Below the pieces are notes generated by a model. That model was not told the DNA's origin, did no database searches, and saw only the letters and a list, made by a program, of their open reading frames with translations. This document shows positions 44,742 to 53,353 of a stretch of 64,000 bases of DNA, piece by piece. Each line of letters begins with the position of its first letter. The first letter of the stretch is position 1. The position numbers and the translations under genes are program-made. The stretch is from assembly GCF_000716595.1 (NCBI RefSeq), contig NZ_JNXC01000030.1, positions 1 to 64,000 on the forward strand. The letters run 5' to 3'. The DNA comes from Saccharothrix sp. NRRL B-16314. Lineage in GTDB: Bacteria; Actinomycetota; Actinomycetes; Mycobacteriales; Pseudonocardiaceae.

Positions 44742-45874
44742 CGGCCCGCCACGGGCTCGGCGGCGACCGGACCGACGCGGCCGTCGGACGCCACCCGCTG
44801 GAACCTCGCCCGGATCTCCCGGTTGCCGTAAGTCGAGGTGACCCGCGGCGGCGTGCGCGAACCGCCGGGCGCGATGCACAGCGCGACCAGGTGCGGGCCG
44901 GGCGTGCCCGCGATCCGCCGCAGGCACTCGTGGATCTCCCCGACGGTCCGGCAGACCGCGCCGGTGCGGTAGCCCACGGACAGCGCGAGGCGGTCCCAGG
45001 CCACCGGGTGATCGCGCGTCCGCTGCCCACCGGTCGAGTCGAACGTCCCGTTGTCGAGCACCAGGTGGGTGAGGTTGGCCGGCCGGCAGTCGCCGACCAG
45101 CGCCAGGCCGCCGAGGTGCATCAGGGCCGACCCGTCGCCGTCCACCACGACGACGGGCAGGTCCGGCCGGGCGATCGCGGTGCCGAGACCGAGGCCGATC
45201 GCGTGGCCCATGCTGCCCTGCATGTAGAAGTTGCCCGGGTCGTCGCGCAGCCCGAACAGCTCCCGGCTGATCATGCCGGTGGTGCTGTAGACCAGCGCGC
45301 CGTCCAGGTGCGCGGCCACCGCCGTGATCGCGTCCCGGCGCTCCATCGTGGTCTCCGCGGCCGAGTCGGCGCGGGGGCACGAGCCGAGCGTCGCCTTCGG
45401 CACGAGCAGCGCGTAACCGCGGTCCCGCCGGAATTCCTCGTCCGCGCGGTCCAGCGCGGCGGTGAGGCTTCCGGTCGACGGCTCCAGCACACCGTGCGCG
45501 AGCCCGATCGCGTCCAGCAGCGCGGTCGTGCTGCGGCCCATCACCTCGTGGTGCGGCTCGTCGTCGTCCGCGCACGGCCACCCCCGCAGGCTCATCACGA
45601 TCAGCAGCGGTATCCCGTACGGCATCAGCAGGGACGTCAGCGGGTCGAGCAGGTTGCCCAGGCCGGAGTTCTGCACCAGGAGCGCGGCACGACGACCGGC
45701 GAGTTGGGCGCCGGCCGCCATCGCCGTCGCCACACCCTCGTTGGGCGCGGGCACGTAACCGGCGCGGTCCTGGAGCCGGGAGAACGGTCCTTGCAGGTAG
45801 GAACAGGGAACGCCGCTGAAGAAGCCGAACCCGCGCGCCTCCAGCTCCCGGCAGAACGCCTCCGCCTCGATCAC
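44738..45874 (-). CDS. ThDP-dependent decarboxylase like phosphonopyruvate/sulfopyruvate decarboxylase
   Basis: A 378-aa single-chain ThDP enzyme. The N-terminal Pyr domain has FFSGVPCSYLQGPF and the activating Glu in PAPNEGVA; the PP domain has the GDGS ... metal motif (VVVDGDGSALMHLGGLA, with LDNGTFDSTGGQ). This arrangement is specific to the phosphonopyruvate decarboxylase (Ppd) / sulfopyruvate decarboxylase group. No PEP mutase or sulfonate gene is in the window, so the true 2-oxoacid substrate is unknown. GTG 45874 overlaps the methyltransferase stop (GTGA) and the end overlaps the ATP-grasp gene. Confidence 0.85.
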   Translation of the reverse strand: MIEAEAFCRELEARGFGFFSGVPCSYLQGPFSRLQDRAGYVPAPNEGVATAMAAGAQLAGRRAALLVQNSGLGNLLDPLTSLLMPYGIPLLIVMSLRGWPCADDDEPHHEVMGRSTTALLDAIGLAHGVLEPSTGSLTAALDRADEEFRRDRGYALLVPKATLGSCPRADSAAETTMERRDAITAVAAHLDGALVYSTTGMISRELFGLRDDPGNFYMQGSMGHAIGLGLGTAIARPDLPVVVVDGDGSALMHLGGLALVGDCRPANLTHLVLDNGTFDSTGGQRTRDHPVAWDRLALSVGYRTGAVCRTVGEIHECLRRIAGTPGPHLVALCIAPGGSRTPPRVTSTYGNREIRARFQRVASDGRVGPVAAEPVAGR

Positions 45875-46569
45875 GCGCCCCGCTCCTCCCGCTCGGCGGT
45901 CCCGGTCCTCGCCTCGCCGACGTTCCCTGCCGCCTCGAAGAGGCAGTGCCAGTGGTACGAGCCGGGCGCCGACTGCTCGGCGTCGAAGCCGTTCAGCAGC
46001 TCGAACCCCCGGTGCAGGCGGACCAGGTCGGCCGCGTCGACGTACAGGTGCGGGTGCACCTTGTCGTCCTCGGCCTCGGGCTGGACGAACGTGTTCGGCG
46101 ACACCTCGACGCCACGGCCGTACTGCGCGTTGCGCTTGGACAGCATCGTGGACTGGTAGAGGCCACCCGGCCGCAGCACGCGGCGCACCTCGGCCAGCGC
46201 GCGGCCGAGGGCGACCTCGTCGGCGTGGTAGACCACGTTGAAGGCCAGCACCAGGTCGACGCTCGCCGTGGGGCAGGGCAGGTCCGTCACGTCGGCGACG
46301 TCGACCGCGACGGCCAACCCGTGCCCGGCCGCCTCGGTGCGGACGTGCGCCACGGCGGCGTCACTGCGGTCGACGGCCCGGACGGCGAAGCCCTCCGCGG
46401 CCAGGTAGAGCGAGTGCCGGCCGATCCCGCAGCCGAGGTCGAGCACGTCCCGGACGCCGCGGTCGCGCAGCGGCTCGACGCTCGCGACCACCCAGGGGTG
46501 CGGTGTGGACCAGTCGGCCCGTCCTTCGTCGGTGCGCCACATCTGGTCCCAGTAGAAGTACGCGGTCAC
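45871..46569 (-). CDS. SAM-dependent methyltransferase
   Basis: A 232-aa class I methyltransferase with SAM motif I VLDLGCGIGRHSLYLA (about residue 43) and the downstream motifs DVTDLPCPTASVDLVLAF and LRPGGLYQST. The fold resembles TehB/UbiE-type small-molecule methyltransferases. It is the first gene of the four-gene coupled unit. GTG 46569 lacks a strong ribosome-binding site. Confidence 0.87.
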   Translation of the reverse strand: MTAYFYWDQMWRTDEGRADWSTPHPWVVASVEPLRDRGVRDVLDLGCGIGRHSLYLAAEGFAVRAVDRSDAAVAHVRTEAAGHGLAVAVDVADVTDLPCPTASVDLVLAFNVVYHADEVALGRALAEVRRVLRPGGLYQSTMLSKRNAQYGRGVEVSPNTFVQPEAEDDKVHPHLYVDAADLVRLHRGFELLNGFDAEQSAPGSYHWHCLFEAAGNVGEARTGTAEREERGA

Positions 46570-46892
46570 GGAAATACCCCGACGGGCCCCGAGCGACCGG
46601 CGGCACGCAGATCAATAACACGCAATCGAGTGAACAATATGTGCACCTGGTCGAGTGACGGGAATTGCGCATCGTGGTGACCGCCGAGTCGGCCGTCCGT
46701 TCTCGCGCTGCCCGAGGTGTCGCACATCCACGCCCTCCCAACGGATTTGGCGGTCAGAGTAGCGGGTGCGGACTTGTTCGGCGTGTCGGAATCGAGCGCG
46801 TCCGGCGACGGTCCGCTTATCCTCTGGAAAAGCGACCCGCCACCGGTGCGGGATTCTGCGATGGAGGATTCGACGATGTCAGGTCGACGGGT
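46570..46892. other. divergent intergenic region of the biosynthetic locus
   Basis: A 323-base region between the methyltransferase and the kinase-like gene. An AT-richer segment at 46608-46645 probably holds the minus-strand promoter. It contains two direct copies of CGAGTGA (46630-46636 and about 46654-46660). Confidence 0.4.
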
Positions 46893-47546
46893 GTGATCGT
46901 CGCGTTGGACGGCCCGGACGGTGCCGGGAAGAGCACCCAGGTCCGCGAACTCGTCGCGTGGGCCCGCGCCGAGGGCCGCACGGCCGCTGTCGTCGGCAAG
47001 TGGGACGTGTTCCGGCCCGGCGTGGTGCCGCAGGCGCGGTTCCTCCGCGGCACCGACCAGGTGGACCTGCGCACGTGCATCGCGGAGATGCCGTCACCGT
47101 CCCGGATGCTGTTCCTCGGCTGGATGAACACCACCGCCGCCACCCGCGCGCGGCAGGCCACCGAGGACCTGGTGATCCTCGACGGCTACTGGGCCAAGCA
47201 CGCCGCCGCGGAGCTGCTCGCCGGTTGCCCGCCGGCGCTCGTGCACGCGATCACCGCGGCGATCGCCCCGGTCGACCACGTCGTCTACCTGGACGTCACG
47301 CCGGAGGAGGCGTTGCGCCGCAAGGGCTCCGACCTCGCCCCGTACGAGTGCGGCCGTGACCCGGGTTGCTCTCCCGCGCGTTTCCTGGCCCACCAGTCCG
47401 CGGTGCGGGAGGTGCTGCTCGACTGGGCGAAGACCCATGCCTGGCACGTGATCAGCGCCGACTCCCGGCAGACCGTCCAACACCGACTCCGGGACCACGT
47501 CGGGGCCGTGCCGGGAACGAGGGCCGCGGTCGAGCCGCTCGTGTGA
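46893..47546 (+). CDS. thymidylate-kinase-like P-loop nucleotide kinase
   Basis: A 217-aa kinase with P-loop DGPDGAGKST in the N-terminal VIVALDGPDGAGKST segment, as in dTMP kinases. The usual DRY/DRW motif reads LDGYW, so the catalytic Arg is Gly. A CxxxPxC-like segment (CGRDPGCSPARF) sits in the lid region. It may phosphorylate a non-thymidine substrate. GTG 46893 gives a compact N-terminus; the frame is open further upstream. It diverges from the biosynthetic operon and could belong to it. Confidence 0.75.
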   Translation: MIVALDGPDGAGKSTQVRELVAWARAEGRTAAVVGKWDVFRPGVVPQARFLRGTDQVDLRTCIAEMPSPSRMLFLGWMNTTAATRARQATEDLVILDGYWAKHAAAELLAGCPPALVHAITAAIAPVDHVVYLDVTPEEALRRKGSDLAPYECGRDPGCSPARFLAHQSAVREVLLDWAKTHAWHVISADSRQTVQHRLRDHVGAVPGTRAAVEPLV

Positions 47547-47575
47547 CCCGGCCTCCCACGCGACTGCCTTCCCCA

Positions 47576-47602
47576 TGTCACAGACGGCGCGGCTGTTTCG
47601 TC
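47576..47602 (+). promoter_or_regulatory. ECF41 sigma factor promoter (TGTCACA-N16-CGTC)
   Basis: This is an exact match to the ECF41 consensus, including the 16-bp spacer, immediately upstream of the SDR gene. The -10 element ends 9 nt before the ATG at 47612, so the transcript is likely leaderless or nearly so. The downstream ECF41 gene would therefore drive its own operon. Confidence 0.85.
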
Positions 47603-47611
47603 TCGGGTGGC

Positions 47612-48379
47612 ATGAGCGAGCACACCACACACAGGAAGATCGCGTTGGTCACCGGGGCCAACAAGGGGATCGGCCGCGCGGCAGCCGGACAACTCGCCGC
47701 GCTGGGCATGACGGTCCTGGTCGGAGCCAGGGACCCGCGGCGCGGCGAGGAGGCCGCCGCGGCGTTGCGAGCGGCAGGTGGCGACGCGCACGCGGTCACC
47801 CTGGACGTCACCGACGCGGCCACCGCCTCGACGGTGGCGGCGCAGGTCGAGGAGCAGTTCGGCCACCTCGACGTGCTGGTCAACAACGCCGGCATCACCG
47901 GTTCCGGGCAGGTCGCGCCCCAGGACGCGCTGGACCAGGTCCCCAGCTCCGTCGACCTCGACATGGTCCGCTCGGTGTTCGAGACCAACGTCTTCGGGGT
48001 GATCGCGGTGACCAACGCCATGCTGCCGCTGCTGCGGCGGTCACCGGCGCCGCGCATCGTCAACGTCAGCAGCCACGCCGGGTCGCTGGCCATCGCCGCG
48101 GACCCGGACGGCCCGCTCGCCGCCCTGCCCACGTCGGCCGCGTACACGCCCTCCAAGGTCGCGCTGAACGCGCTCACCGTGCAGTACGCCAACGAGCTGC
48201 GCAAGGACGGCTTCCTCGTCAACGCCGTCGCCCCCGGTTACGTCGACACCGACAGCAACGACCACAACGGGTACCTCACCCCCGCGCAGGGTGCGGCGGT
48301 GGTGGTGCGGATGGCTACGCTCGGCGCGGACGGACCGACCGGCGGGTTCGTGGGCGAAGACGGCCCGGTGCCCTGGTGA
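47612..48379 (+). CDS. short-chain dehydrogenase/reductase
   Basis: A 255-aa SDR with NAD(P) motif TGANKGIG, NNAG, the catalytic Ser in NVSS and YxxxK in YTPSK. Substrate unknown. It precedes the ECF41 sigma factor gene by 20 bp and sits under an ECF41 promoter; oxidoreductases are among the usual partner genes of ECF41 sigma factors. Confidence 0.92.
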   Translation: MSEHTTHRKIALVTGANKGIGRAAAGQLAALGMTVLVGARDPRRGEEAAAALRAAGGDAHAVTLDVTDAATASTVAAQVEEQFGHLDVLVNNAGITGSGQVAPQDALDQVPSSVDLDMVRSVFETNVFGVIAVTNAMLPLLRRSPAPRIVNVSSHAGSLAIAADPDGPLAALPTSAAYTPSKVALNALTVQYANELRKDGFLVNAVAPGYVDTDSNDHNGYLTPAQGAAVVVRMATLGADGPTGGFVGEDGPVPW

Positions 48380-48398
48380 TCGGCCGAGGGGGAGCGGC

Positions 48399-49322
48399 GT
48401 GACCCGGACCGAGGAGTTCGAGCAGCTGCGGTCGCTGCTGTTCTCGATCGCCTACCGCATCCTCGGCAGCGTGGGTGAGGCGGAGGACGCCGTGCAGGAG
48501 GCGTGGCTGCGCTACCAGCTCACCCCGACCCGCCCCGACTCGGCCAAGGCGTTCCTTTCCACCGTGGTCACCCGGATCTCGATCGACGTGCTGCGCTCGG
48601 CCCGCGCCCGACGTGAGGCGTACGTCGGGCCGTGGCTCCCCGAGCCGCTGCTCACCGACCCGTACCAGGACCCGGAGCGGTCGGCGGAACTGGCGGACTC
48701 GCTGTCGATGGCGGCGTTGCTGCTGCTGGAGCGGCTGAGCCCGTTGGAGCGCGCGGTGTTCGTGCTGCGCGAGGTGTTCGGGTTCGGCTTCCCCGAGGTC
48801 GCGTCGATCGTGGAGCGCTCGGAGTCGGCGTGCCGTCAGCTCGCGGTGCGGGCGCGCCGTCACATGGACGCGGGTCGGCCCCGGTACGAGGTCGACCGGA
48901 AGGTGCGCGACGAACTCGCCGAACGGTTCCTGGACGCCTTCCGGGAAGGTGACGTCGACGGGCTGCGGGACCTCCTGGCCGCCGACGTCCGGATGGTCGG
49001 TGACGCCGGCGGCAAGGCGCCGCGCTGGGGCGAGCGGTTCGTCGGCGTCGAGAACGTGGCCCGGTTGCTGGCCGCGCTCGCGCTGCCGTTCGCCAGTGTC
49101 GGCGGCGTGGTGGAGTCGCACGGGGTGAACGGCCAGCCGGGCGCGATCTTCCGCGACCGGGACGGCAAGGTCGTCAACACGTGGGCGCTCGACATCGTCG
49201 ACGGGCGGGTCCGGACCATCCGCACGGTGATCAACCCCGACAAGCTCGGGCACGTGGGTCCGGTCGCGGACGCCTGGGCGGTGCTCCGCGAGACGAACCA
49301 GGCCCGCCGGTCCGCGGACTGA
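48399..49322 (+). CDS. sigJ: ECF41-family sigma factor (SigJ-like)
   Basis: A 307-aa extracytoplasmic-function sigma factor. Regions 2 and 4 (about 1-165) include AYRILGSVGEAEDAVQEAWLR and FGFPEVASIVERSESACRQ. A fused SnoaL-like C-terminal domain carries the ECF41 signatures DAGGK (DGGGK motif) and NPDKL near the end, which control activity in place of an anti-sigma factor. GTG 48399 has GGGGGAG upstream. It is co-transcribed with the SDR gene from its own consensus promoter. Confidence 0.93.
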   Translation: MTRTEEFEQLRSLLFSIAYRILGSVGEAEDAVQEAWLRYQLTPTRPDSAKAFLSTVVTRISIDVLRSARARREAYVGPWLPEPLLTDPYQDPERSAELADSLSMAALLLLERLSPLERAVFVLREVFGFGFPEVASIVERSESACRQLAVRARRHMDAGRPRYEVDRKVRDELAERFLDAFREGDVDGLRDLLAADVRMVGDAGGKAPRWGERFVGVENVARLLAALALPFASVGGVVESHGVNGQPGAIFRDRDGKVVNTWALDIVDGRVRTIRTVINPDKLGHVGPVADAWAVLRETNQARRSAD

Positions 49323-49379
49323 CCGGTGGCGGCGACCGGTCGGTGCCGGCCGCCGCCTGCCCGGTGCCCGGGAGCGGGG

Positions 49380-50771
49380 TCAGAGCTTGCCCGCGCCGGC
49401 GCCCGCCGTGACGGACGACTTGACCGTGCCGACGGCTTCCGCGGTGTAGGCGTACGGGATCGGGGCCACGGTGCCGTTCACCTCGCACGGCCCGGAGCCG
49501 GTGAGCGAGTTGTCGCGCGCCACCAACCGCCCCGGATCGGAGTCCGCGTACCCGCTCGCCGACCAGCAGGCCTGCTGCACCCGTTCGAAGACGTTGCCCT
49601 CCACGAGCAGGCCGGCGTCCATGAGCGAAGCGATGGCGTACGAATCGGCATTGTTGTTGATGTCGGAGTAGTAGTTGTTGAACACGTGGACCGTCTCGCC
49701 GAAGCGCACCCTGGGGCTGCGCTCGAAGGTGTGGTCGAACCAGTTGTGGTGGTAGGTGACCCGCAGGTGACCGCGGTCCTCACTGCCGTTGCCGTCGGAG
49801 TGGCCGACCAACGACGTCTTCCAGTGGTTGCGCACGACGTTCCACGACACGGTGATGTAGTCGGCGGCGTGCGTGATGTCCAGCATGCCGTCGTAGAAGT
49901 CCGGGTCGTTCTCGATGGTGCTGGACATGGTGTTGTGGTCGATCCAGATGTGGGTGGCGCTCTCGATCTGGATCGCGTCGCGGCCGGGCACCCCGCGGAT
50001 GTTCAGGTTCTGGACGATCACGTTCGCCGGGTGCATGTCCTCGATGTTGAGGGTGGTCCCGGAGATGCCCGAGTTGGCGCCGACGCCCCGGATCGTCTTG
50101 TTCGCGCTGACCTCGACGGTGCCGGAGCCGCTGAGCATCCCGTTGACCAGGATGGTCCGGGCGCCCGAGGCCTGCGCCTGCGTGCGGAGGTCGGCGAAGG
50201 TGCTCACGGTGACGGTCGCGCCGCCCGCGCCGCCGGTGGTGCCGCCGGCCTGCGTCGCCCAGCCGACGATCCCGCCGGGCGGTTGCGGGCCGGGGCCGCC
50301 GTCGCCGGTCTCGACGTCGAGGTAGTCGACGTTGGGCAGGCCGCCGGAGGTGGTCGGGTTCAGCCGGATGGTGTTGCTGCCCGCGTTCACCGACACGGTC
50401 AGCGTCTTGGTCACCCAGGTCGACCACGCGCCCGTGCCCTCGAACGACGGCGTCTGGATCGCGGACCCGTTCACGACCAGGTTGGCCGGGCGGGCCGTTG
50501 AGGTGCCGTTGGCGAACCGGACTCCCACCGTCGCGGTGCCGGCGGCGGCGGCGTTCACCGTGAACTGGGCGTAGCCGCTGGTGGAGTTGCTGCCGTTGCA
50601 GAACCCGCTGCCGGAGTAGCCGGTCCAGTCGGAGTCCACCGAGCCGGAGCACACCGCCGGCGAGGCCTCCGCCTCGTACCGCGTCGGCGCGGCCTGTGCG
50701 GTGGAGGACGCGACTACGACCAATGCGCCGGCCAACAGGCCGACGCAGGCGATCAGGGGTCTCACGCGCAT
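49380..50771 (-). CDS. secreted pectate lyase (PL1) with N-terminal carbohydrate-binding module
   Basis: A 463-aa secreted enzyme with a signal peptide cleaved near STAQAA (about residue 27). Residues about 30-150 form a CBM35/CBM6-type module (RYEAEASPAVCSG ... LPNVDYLDVE). A right-handed beta-helix pectate lyase follows (ANKTIRGVG, IWIDHNT, DGMLDITHAADYITVSWN, SPRVRFG). It cleaves polygalacturonate by beta-elimination outside the cell. ATG 50771 has GGAGA 8 nt upstream. A LacI-like dyad lies at 50853. Confidence 0.92.
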   Translation of the reverse strand: MRVRPLIACVGLLAGALVVVASSTAQAAPTRYEAEASPAVCSGSVDSDWTGYSGSGFCNGSNSTSGYAQFTVNAAAAGTATVGVRFANGTSTARPANLVVNGSAIQTPSFEGTGAWSTWVTKTLTVSVNAGSNTIRLNPTTSGGLPNVDYLDVETGDGGPGPQPPGGIVGWATQAGGTTGGAGGATVTVSTFADLRTQAQASGARTILVNGMLSGSGTVEVSANKTIRGVGANSGISGTTLNIEDMHPANVIVQNLNIRGVPGRDAIQIESATHIWIDHNTMSSTIENDPDFYDGMLDITHAADYITVSWNVVRNHWKTSLVGHSDGNGSEDRGHLRVTYHHNWFDHTFERSPRVRFGETVHVFNNYYSDINNNADSYAIASLMDAGLLVEGNVFERVQQACWSASGYADSDPGRLVARDNSLTGSGPCEVNGTVAPIPYAYTAEAVGTVKSSVTAGAGAGKL

Positions 50772-51112
50772 GATGGGTCTCCGTAAGGTCGAAAGGCGAT
50801 TCTCCTGGGGCGGCGGTGGAATGGATCGCGGAATCCATCGGACTTCATCAGTGGGAAAACGGTTTCCCCGTCGGATGCTATGAGGTCCTCCACCTGCGGT
50901 CAACGGCCTGTGCGCGGCATTCGGCGGAAAACACGGGATGGTCATACTCGTGAACAAAATCGGGCGGTGCCGGTCACATTTGTGAACCGGCAGGGGGTGC
51001 GACCGGCGCGGATTCGGGAATTGATCCGCACCGCACCGATCGGGTCTTGAGGGGTTGCGCCCCGTGCGCGGGCATGGTGAGACTGTGGTTTCCGCTGACG
51101 TTGGGGGACACC
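50772..51112. other. divergent intergenic region
   Basis: A 341-base gap between the divergent pectate lyase and alpha/beta hydrolase genes. It contains the dyad at 50853-50868 (pectate lyase side). Nothing else stands out. Confidence 0.5.
50853..50868. promoter_or_regulatory. LacI-like operator GGGAAA-ACGG-TTTCCC
   Basis: A perfect 6-bp inverted repeat with a central CpG, of the LacI-family design, 82 bp upstream of the pectate lyase gene. It differs from the TGTTTACGCAAACATC sites, so a different sugar repressor is implied. Confidence 0.5.
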
Positions 51113-52456
51113 ATGCGGACGTTGCTCGTCACCGTGCTCGCCGCGAGCCTGCTGGTGGTCGCACCGGAGGCCGGGGCGGCGACGATCGCCTGGCAGCCGT
51201 GCCCCGACCAGCCCGCGGCCGAGTGCGGCGCGGTGTCCGTTCCGCTGGACTGGGCGGACCCGCACGGCCCGAGAGTGGACCTGGCCGTGTCACGGGTCCG
51301 CGCCACCGATCCGGCCCGTCGGATCGGCGTGGTGTTCGTCGACGCGGGCGGGCCCGGCGGGTCCGGTGCGGAGTTCGCCCGCGCGCCGTACCTGAGCCCC
51401 GACGTCCGCGCCAGGTTCGACGTCGTCGGCTTCGACCAGCTGGGCACGAACAACAGCTCGGCGATCCGCTGCTCGCCGGAGCTGATGGCGGGCAACCCCG
51501 GTGACGACCCGGCGGACGAGGCCGGGTTCGCCGCGCTGGCCCGGCACAACCTCGCGGTGCGGGAGGACTGCCGCGCCCGCAACCCGGTGTTCGACCACGT
51601 GGACACGGCCCGATCGGCGCGTGACCTGGACGCGGTGCGGAAAGCGTTGGGGGAGCGGCGGATCAGCTTCTACGGCATCTCCTACGGCACGCTGCTGGGC
51701 CAGCAGTACGCCGAGCTGTTCGGCGCACGCGTCCGCTCGATGGTGTTGGACGGCGTGATCGACCACAGCGCCGACCGACGCCGGTTCGTGCTGGATCGGG
51801 CGCTCGCCGTGGAGGAGTCGTTCGGCGCGTTCGTCGCGTGGTGCGCCGACAACACCACGTGCGCCTTGCACGGCCAGGACGTCCACGCGGCGTGGGAGAA
51901 GGCGCTGCTCGCCGCGGACGAAGTCGGGTTGGGACAGCGGGAGCTGATCGACTGGGCGTTCTTCGAGCTGCGCGGCGGGACGTGGGAGTCCCTGGCGTCG
52001 CTCATCACCCAGGTCGGCGGCGCGCGGCTGGCGTTCGAGCCGAACTACCCGTCGCTGCGCTACGCCGTGGTGTGCCAGGACTTCGCGTTGCGGTTCAAGG
52101 ACTTCGGCGAGTACCGGGCCTTGCGGCAGGCCGAGCTGGACGCGGCACCGACGTTGCGCGGCACGCCCATCGGCCACGAGGAGGCGGCCACGTGCGTCGG
52201 GTACACCGACCGCCCGACGAACCCGCCGCACCGCCTCGACGTCGCTGACGCACCGCCGCTCCTGCTGCTGACCAGCCGCTACGACGTCGCCACGCCCTAC
52301 CTGTGGGCGCGGAACGTGCACCGGCAGGCGAAGGGCTCGCACCTCGTGACGCTCGACGGCCCCGGCCACGGTGTGTACCACGCCAACGCGTGCACCGAGG
52401 CCGCAGTGGACTCCTACCTCCTCGGCACCGCGCCCGCGCACGACAGAACCTGCTGA
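51113..52456 (+). CDS. secreted alpha/beta hydrolase (tripeptidyl-aminopeptidase-like)
   Basis: A 447-aa protein with a Sec signal (ASLLVVAPEAGAA, cleavage near residue 23). The nucleophile elbow is GISYGT (about Ser 188), with the acid Asp in TSRYDVATP and His in DGPGHGVYH in a TAP-like C-terminal domain. The family (SlpD/SlpE-like, Streptomyces tripeptidyl aminopeptidases) removes N-terminal peptides or hydrolyses esters extracellularly. ATG 51113 has GGGGGA 5 nt upstream. Confidence 0.88.
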   Translation: MRTLLVTVLAASLLVVAPEAGAATIAWQPCPDQPAAECGAVSVPLDWADPHGPRVDLAVSRVRATDPARRIGVVFVDAGGPGGSGAEFARAPYLSPDVRARFDVVGFDQLGTNNSSAIRCSPELMAGNPGDDPADEAGFAALARHNLAVREDCRARNPVFDHVDTARSARDLDAVRKALGERRISFYGISYGTLLGQQYAELFGARVRSMVLDGVIDHSADRRRFVLDRALAVEESFGAFVAWCADNTTCALHGQDVHAAWEKALLAADEVGLGQRELIDWAFFELRGGTWESLASLITQVGGARLAFEPNYPSLRYAVVCQDFALRFKDFGEYRALRQAELDAAPTLRGTPIGHEEAATCVGYTDRPTNPPHRLDVADAPPLLLLTSRYDVATPYLWARNVHRQAKGSHLVTLDGPGHGVYHANACTEAAVDSYLLGTAPAHDRTC

Positions 52457-52702
52457 CCGGTCCGTTCCCCGTTGCCGCGAGATCGTCAGGTGATCGGCAG
52501 GTGGGACGGCGGCGTGGTGCGGCAGGATGGCCACGTGGTCCGCGAACCACTGTCCTTTGTGGACTGAAAGGTTCGGCCGAAGGGGGTGCGGTATCCGTCC
52601 CGTGTGGACTCCGACCGGTGACCGGTGCTCGACCTGCCACCACCACGCGCTCGAACGGGTCGGGCGCTTCGGCCCTCCGGCCCGGGAACCCGGGGCGACG
52701 AC

Positions 52703-53353
52703 GTGAACTTCTGGGAATTCCTGGCCGACCGGTGGAACCGCCTGCTGGTCGAAGCCCTGTTGCACGTCAGCGCCGTGGTGCAGTGCGCCGTGCTGGCCGC
52801 CGTCATCGGCGTGGCGATCGGTGTCGCGGTGTACCGCAGCCCGCTCGGGTCGACCGCCGCGACGGCGCTGACCAGCGCGATCCTCACCATCCCGTCGTTC
52901 GCGCTGCTCGGCCTGCTGATCCCGGTGCTCGGCCTCGGCGTGCGGCCGACGGTCGTCGCGCTCGTGCTGTACGGGCTGCTGCCGGTAGTGCGGAACACGA
53001 TCGTGGGTCTCGGCGGCGTCGACCCGGCCGTGCGCGACGCGGCGCGCGGCGTCGGGATGAGCCGGTTCGCGGTGCTGACCAGGGTCGAGCTGCGGCTGGC
53101 CTGGCCCGCGATCCTGACCGGTACCCGGATCGCCACCCAGATGCTGATGGGCATCGCCGCCATCGCCGCCTACGCCCGCGGCCCCGGTCTCGGCGTGGAG
53201 ATCTTCGCCGGGCTGACCAGGGCGGGCAGCGCGAACGCGACCAACCAGGCGGTCGCCGGAACTCTCGGCATCATCGTCCTCGCGCTGGTCCTGGACGGGA
53301 TCTTCGCGCTGATCGGCCGGCACACCGTCTCCAGGGGGATCCGTGGCCAGTGA
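52703..53353 (+). CDS. osmoprotectant ABC transporter permease (OpuCB-like)
   Basis: A 216-aa permease with 5-6 membrane helices and the segment GLLPVVRNTIVGLGGVDPAVRDAARGVGMS typical of OpuC/ProW-type permeases (core: VVRNTIVGLGGVDP). GTG 52703 has GGGG upstream. The stop overlaps the ATPase gene start by 11 nt. Confidence 0.92.
   Translation: MNFWEFLADRWNRLLVEALLHVSAVVQCAVLAAVIGVAIGVAVYRSPLGSTAATALTSAILTIPSFALLGLLIPVLGLGVRPTVVALVLYGLLPVVRNTIVGLGGVDPAVRDAARGVGMSRFAVLTRVELRLAWPAILTGTRIATQMLMGIAAIAAYARGPGLGVEIFAGLTRAGSANATNQAVAGTLGIIVLALVLDGIFALIGRHTVSRGIRGQ

Noticed and set aside
44738..45874. Calling the locus a phosphonate cluster
   Set aside because: No PEP mutase or other phosphonate-specific gene is visible in the window.
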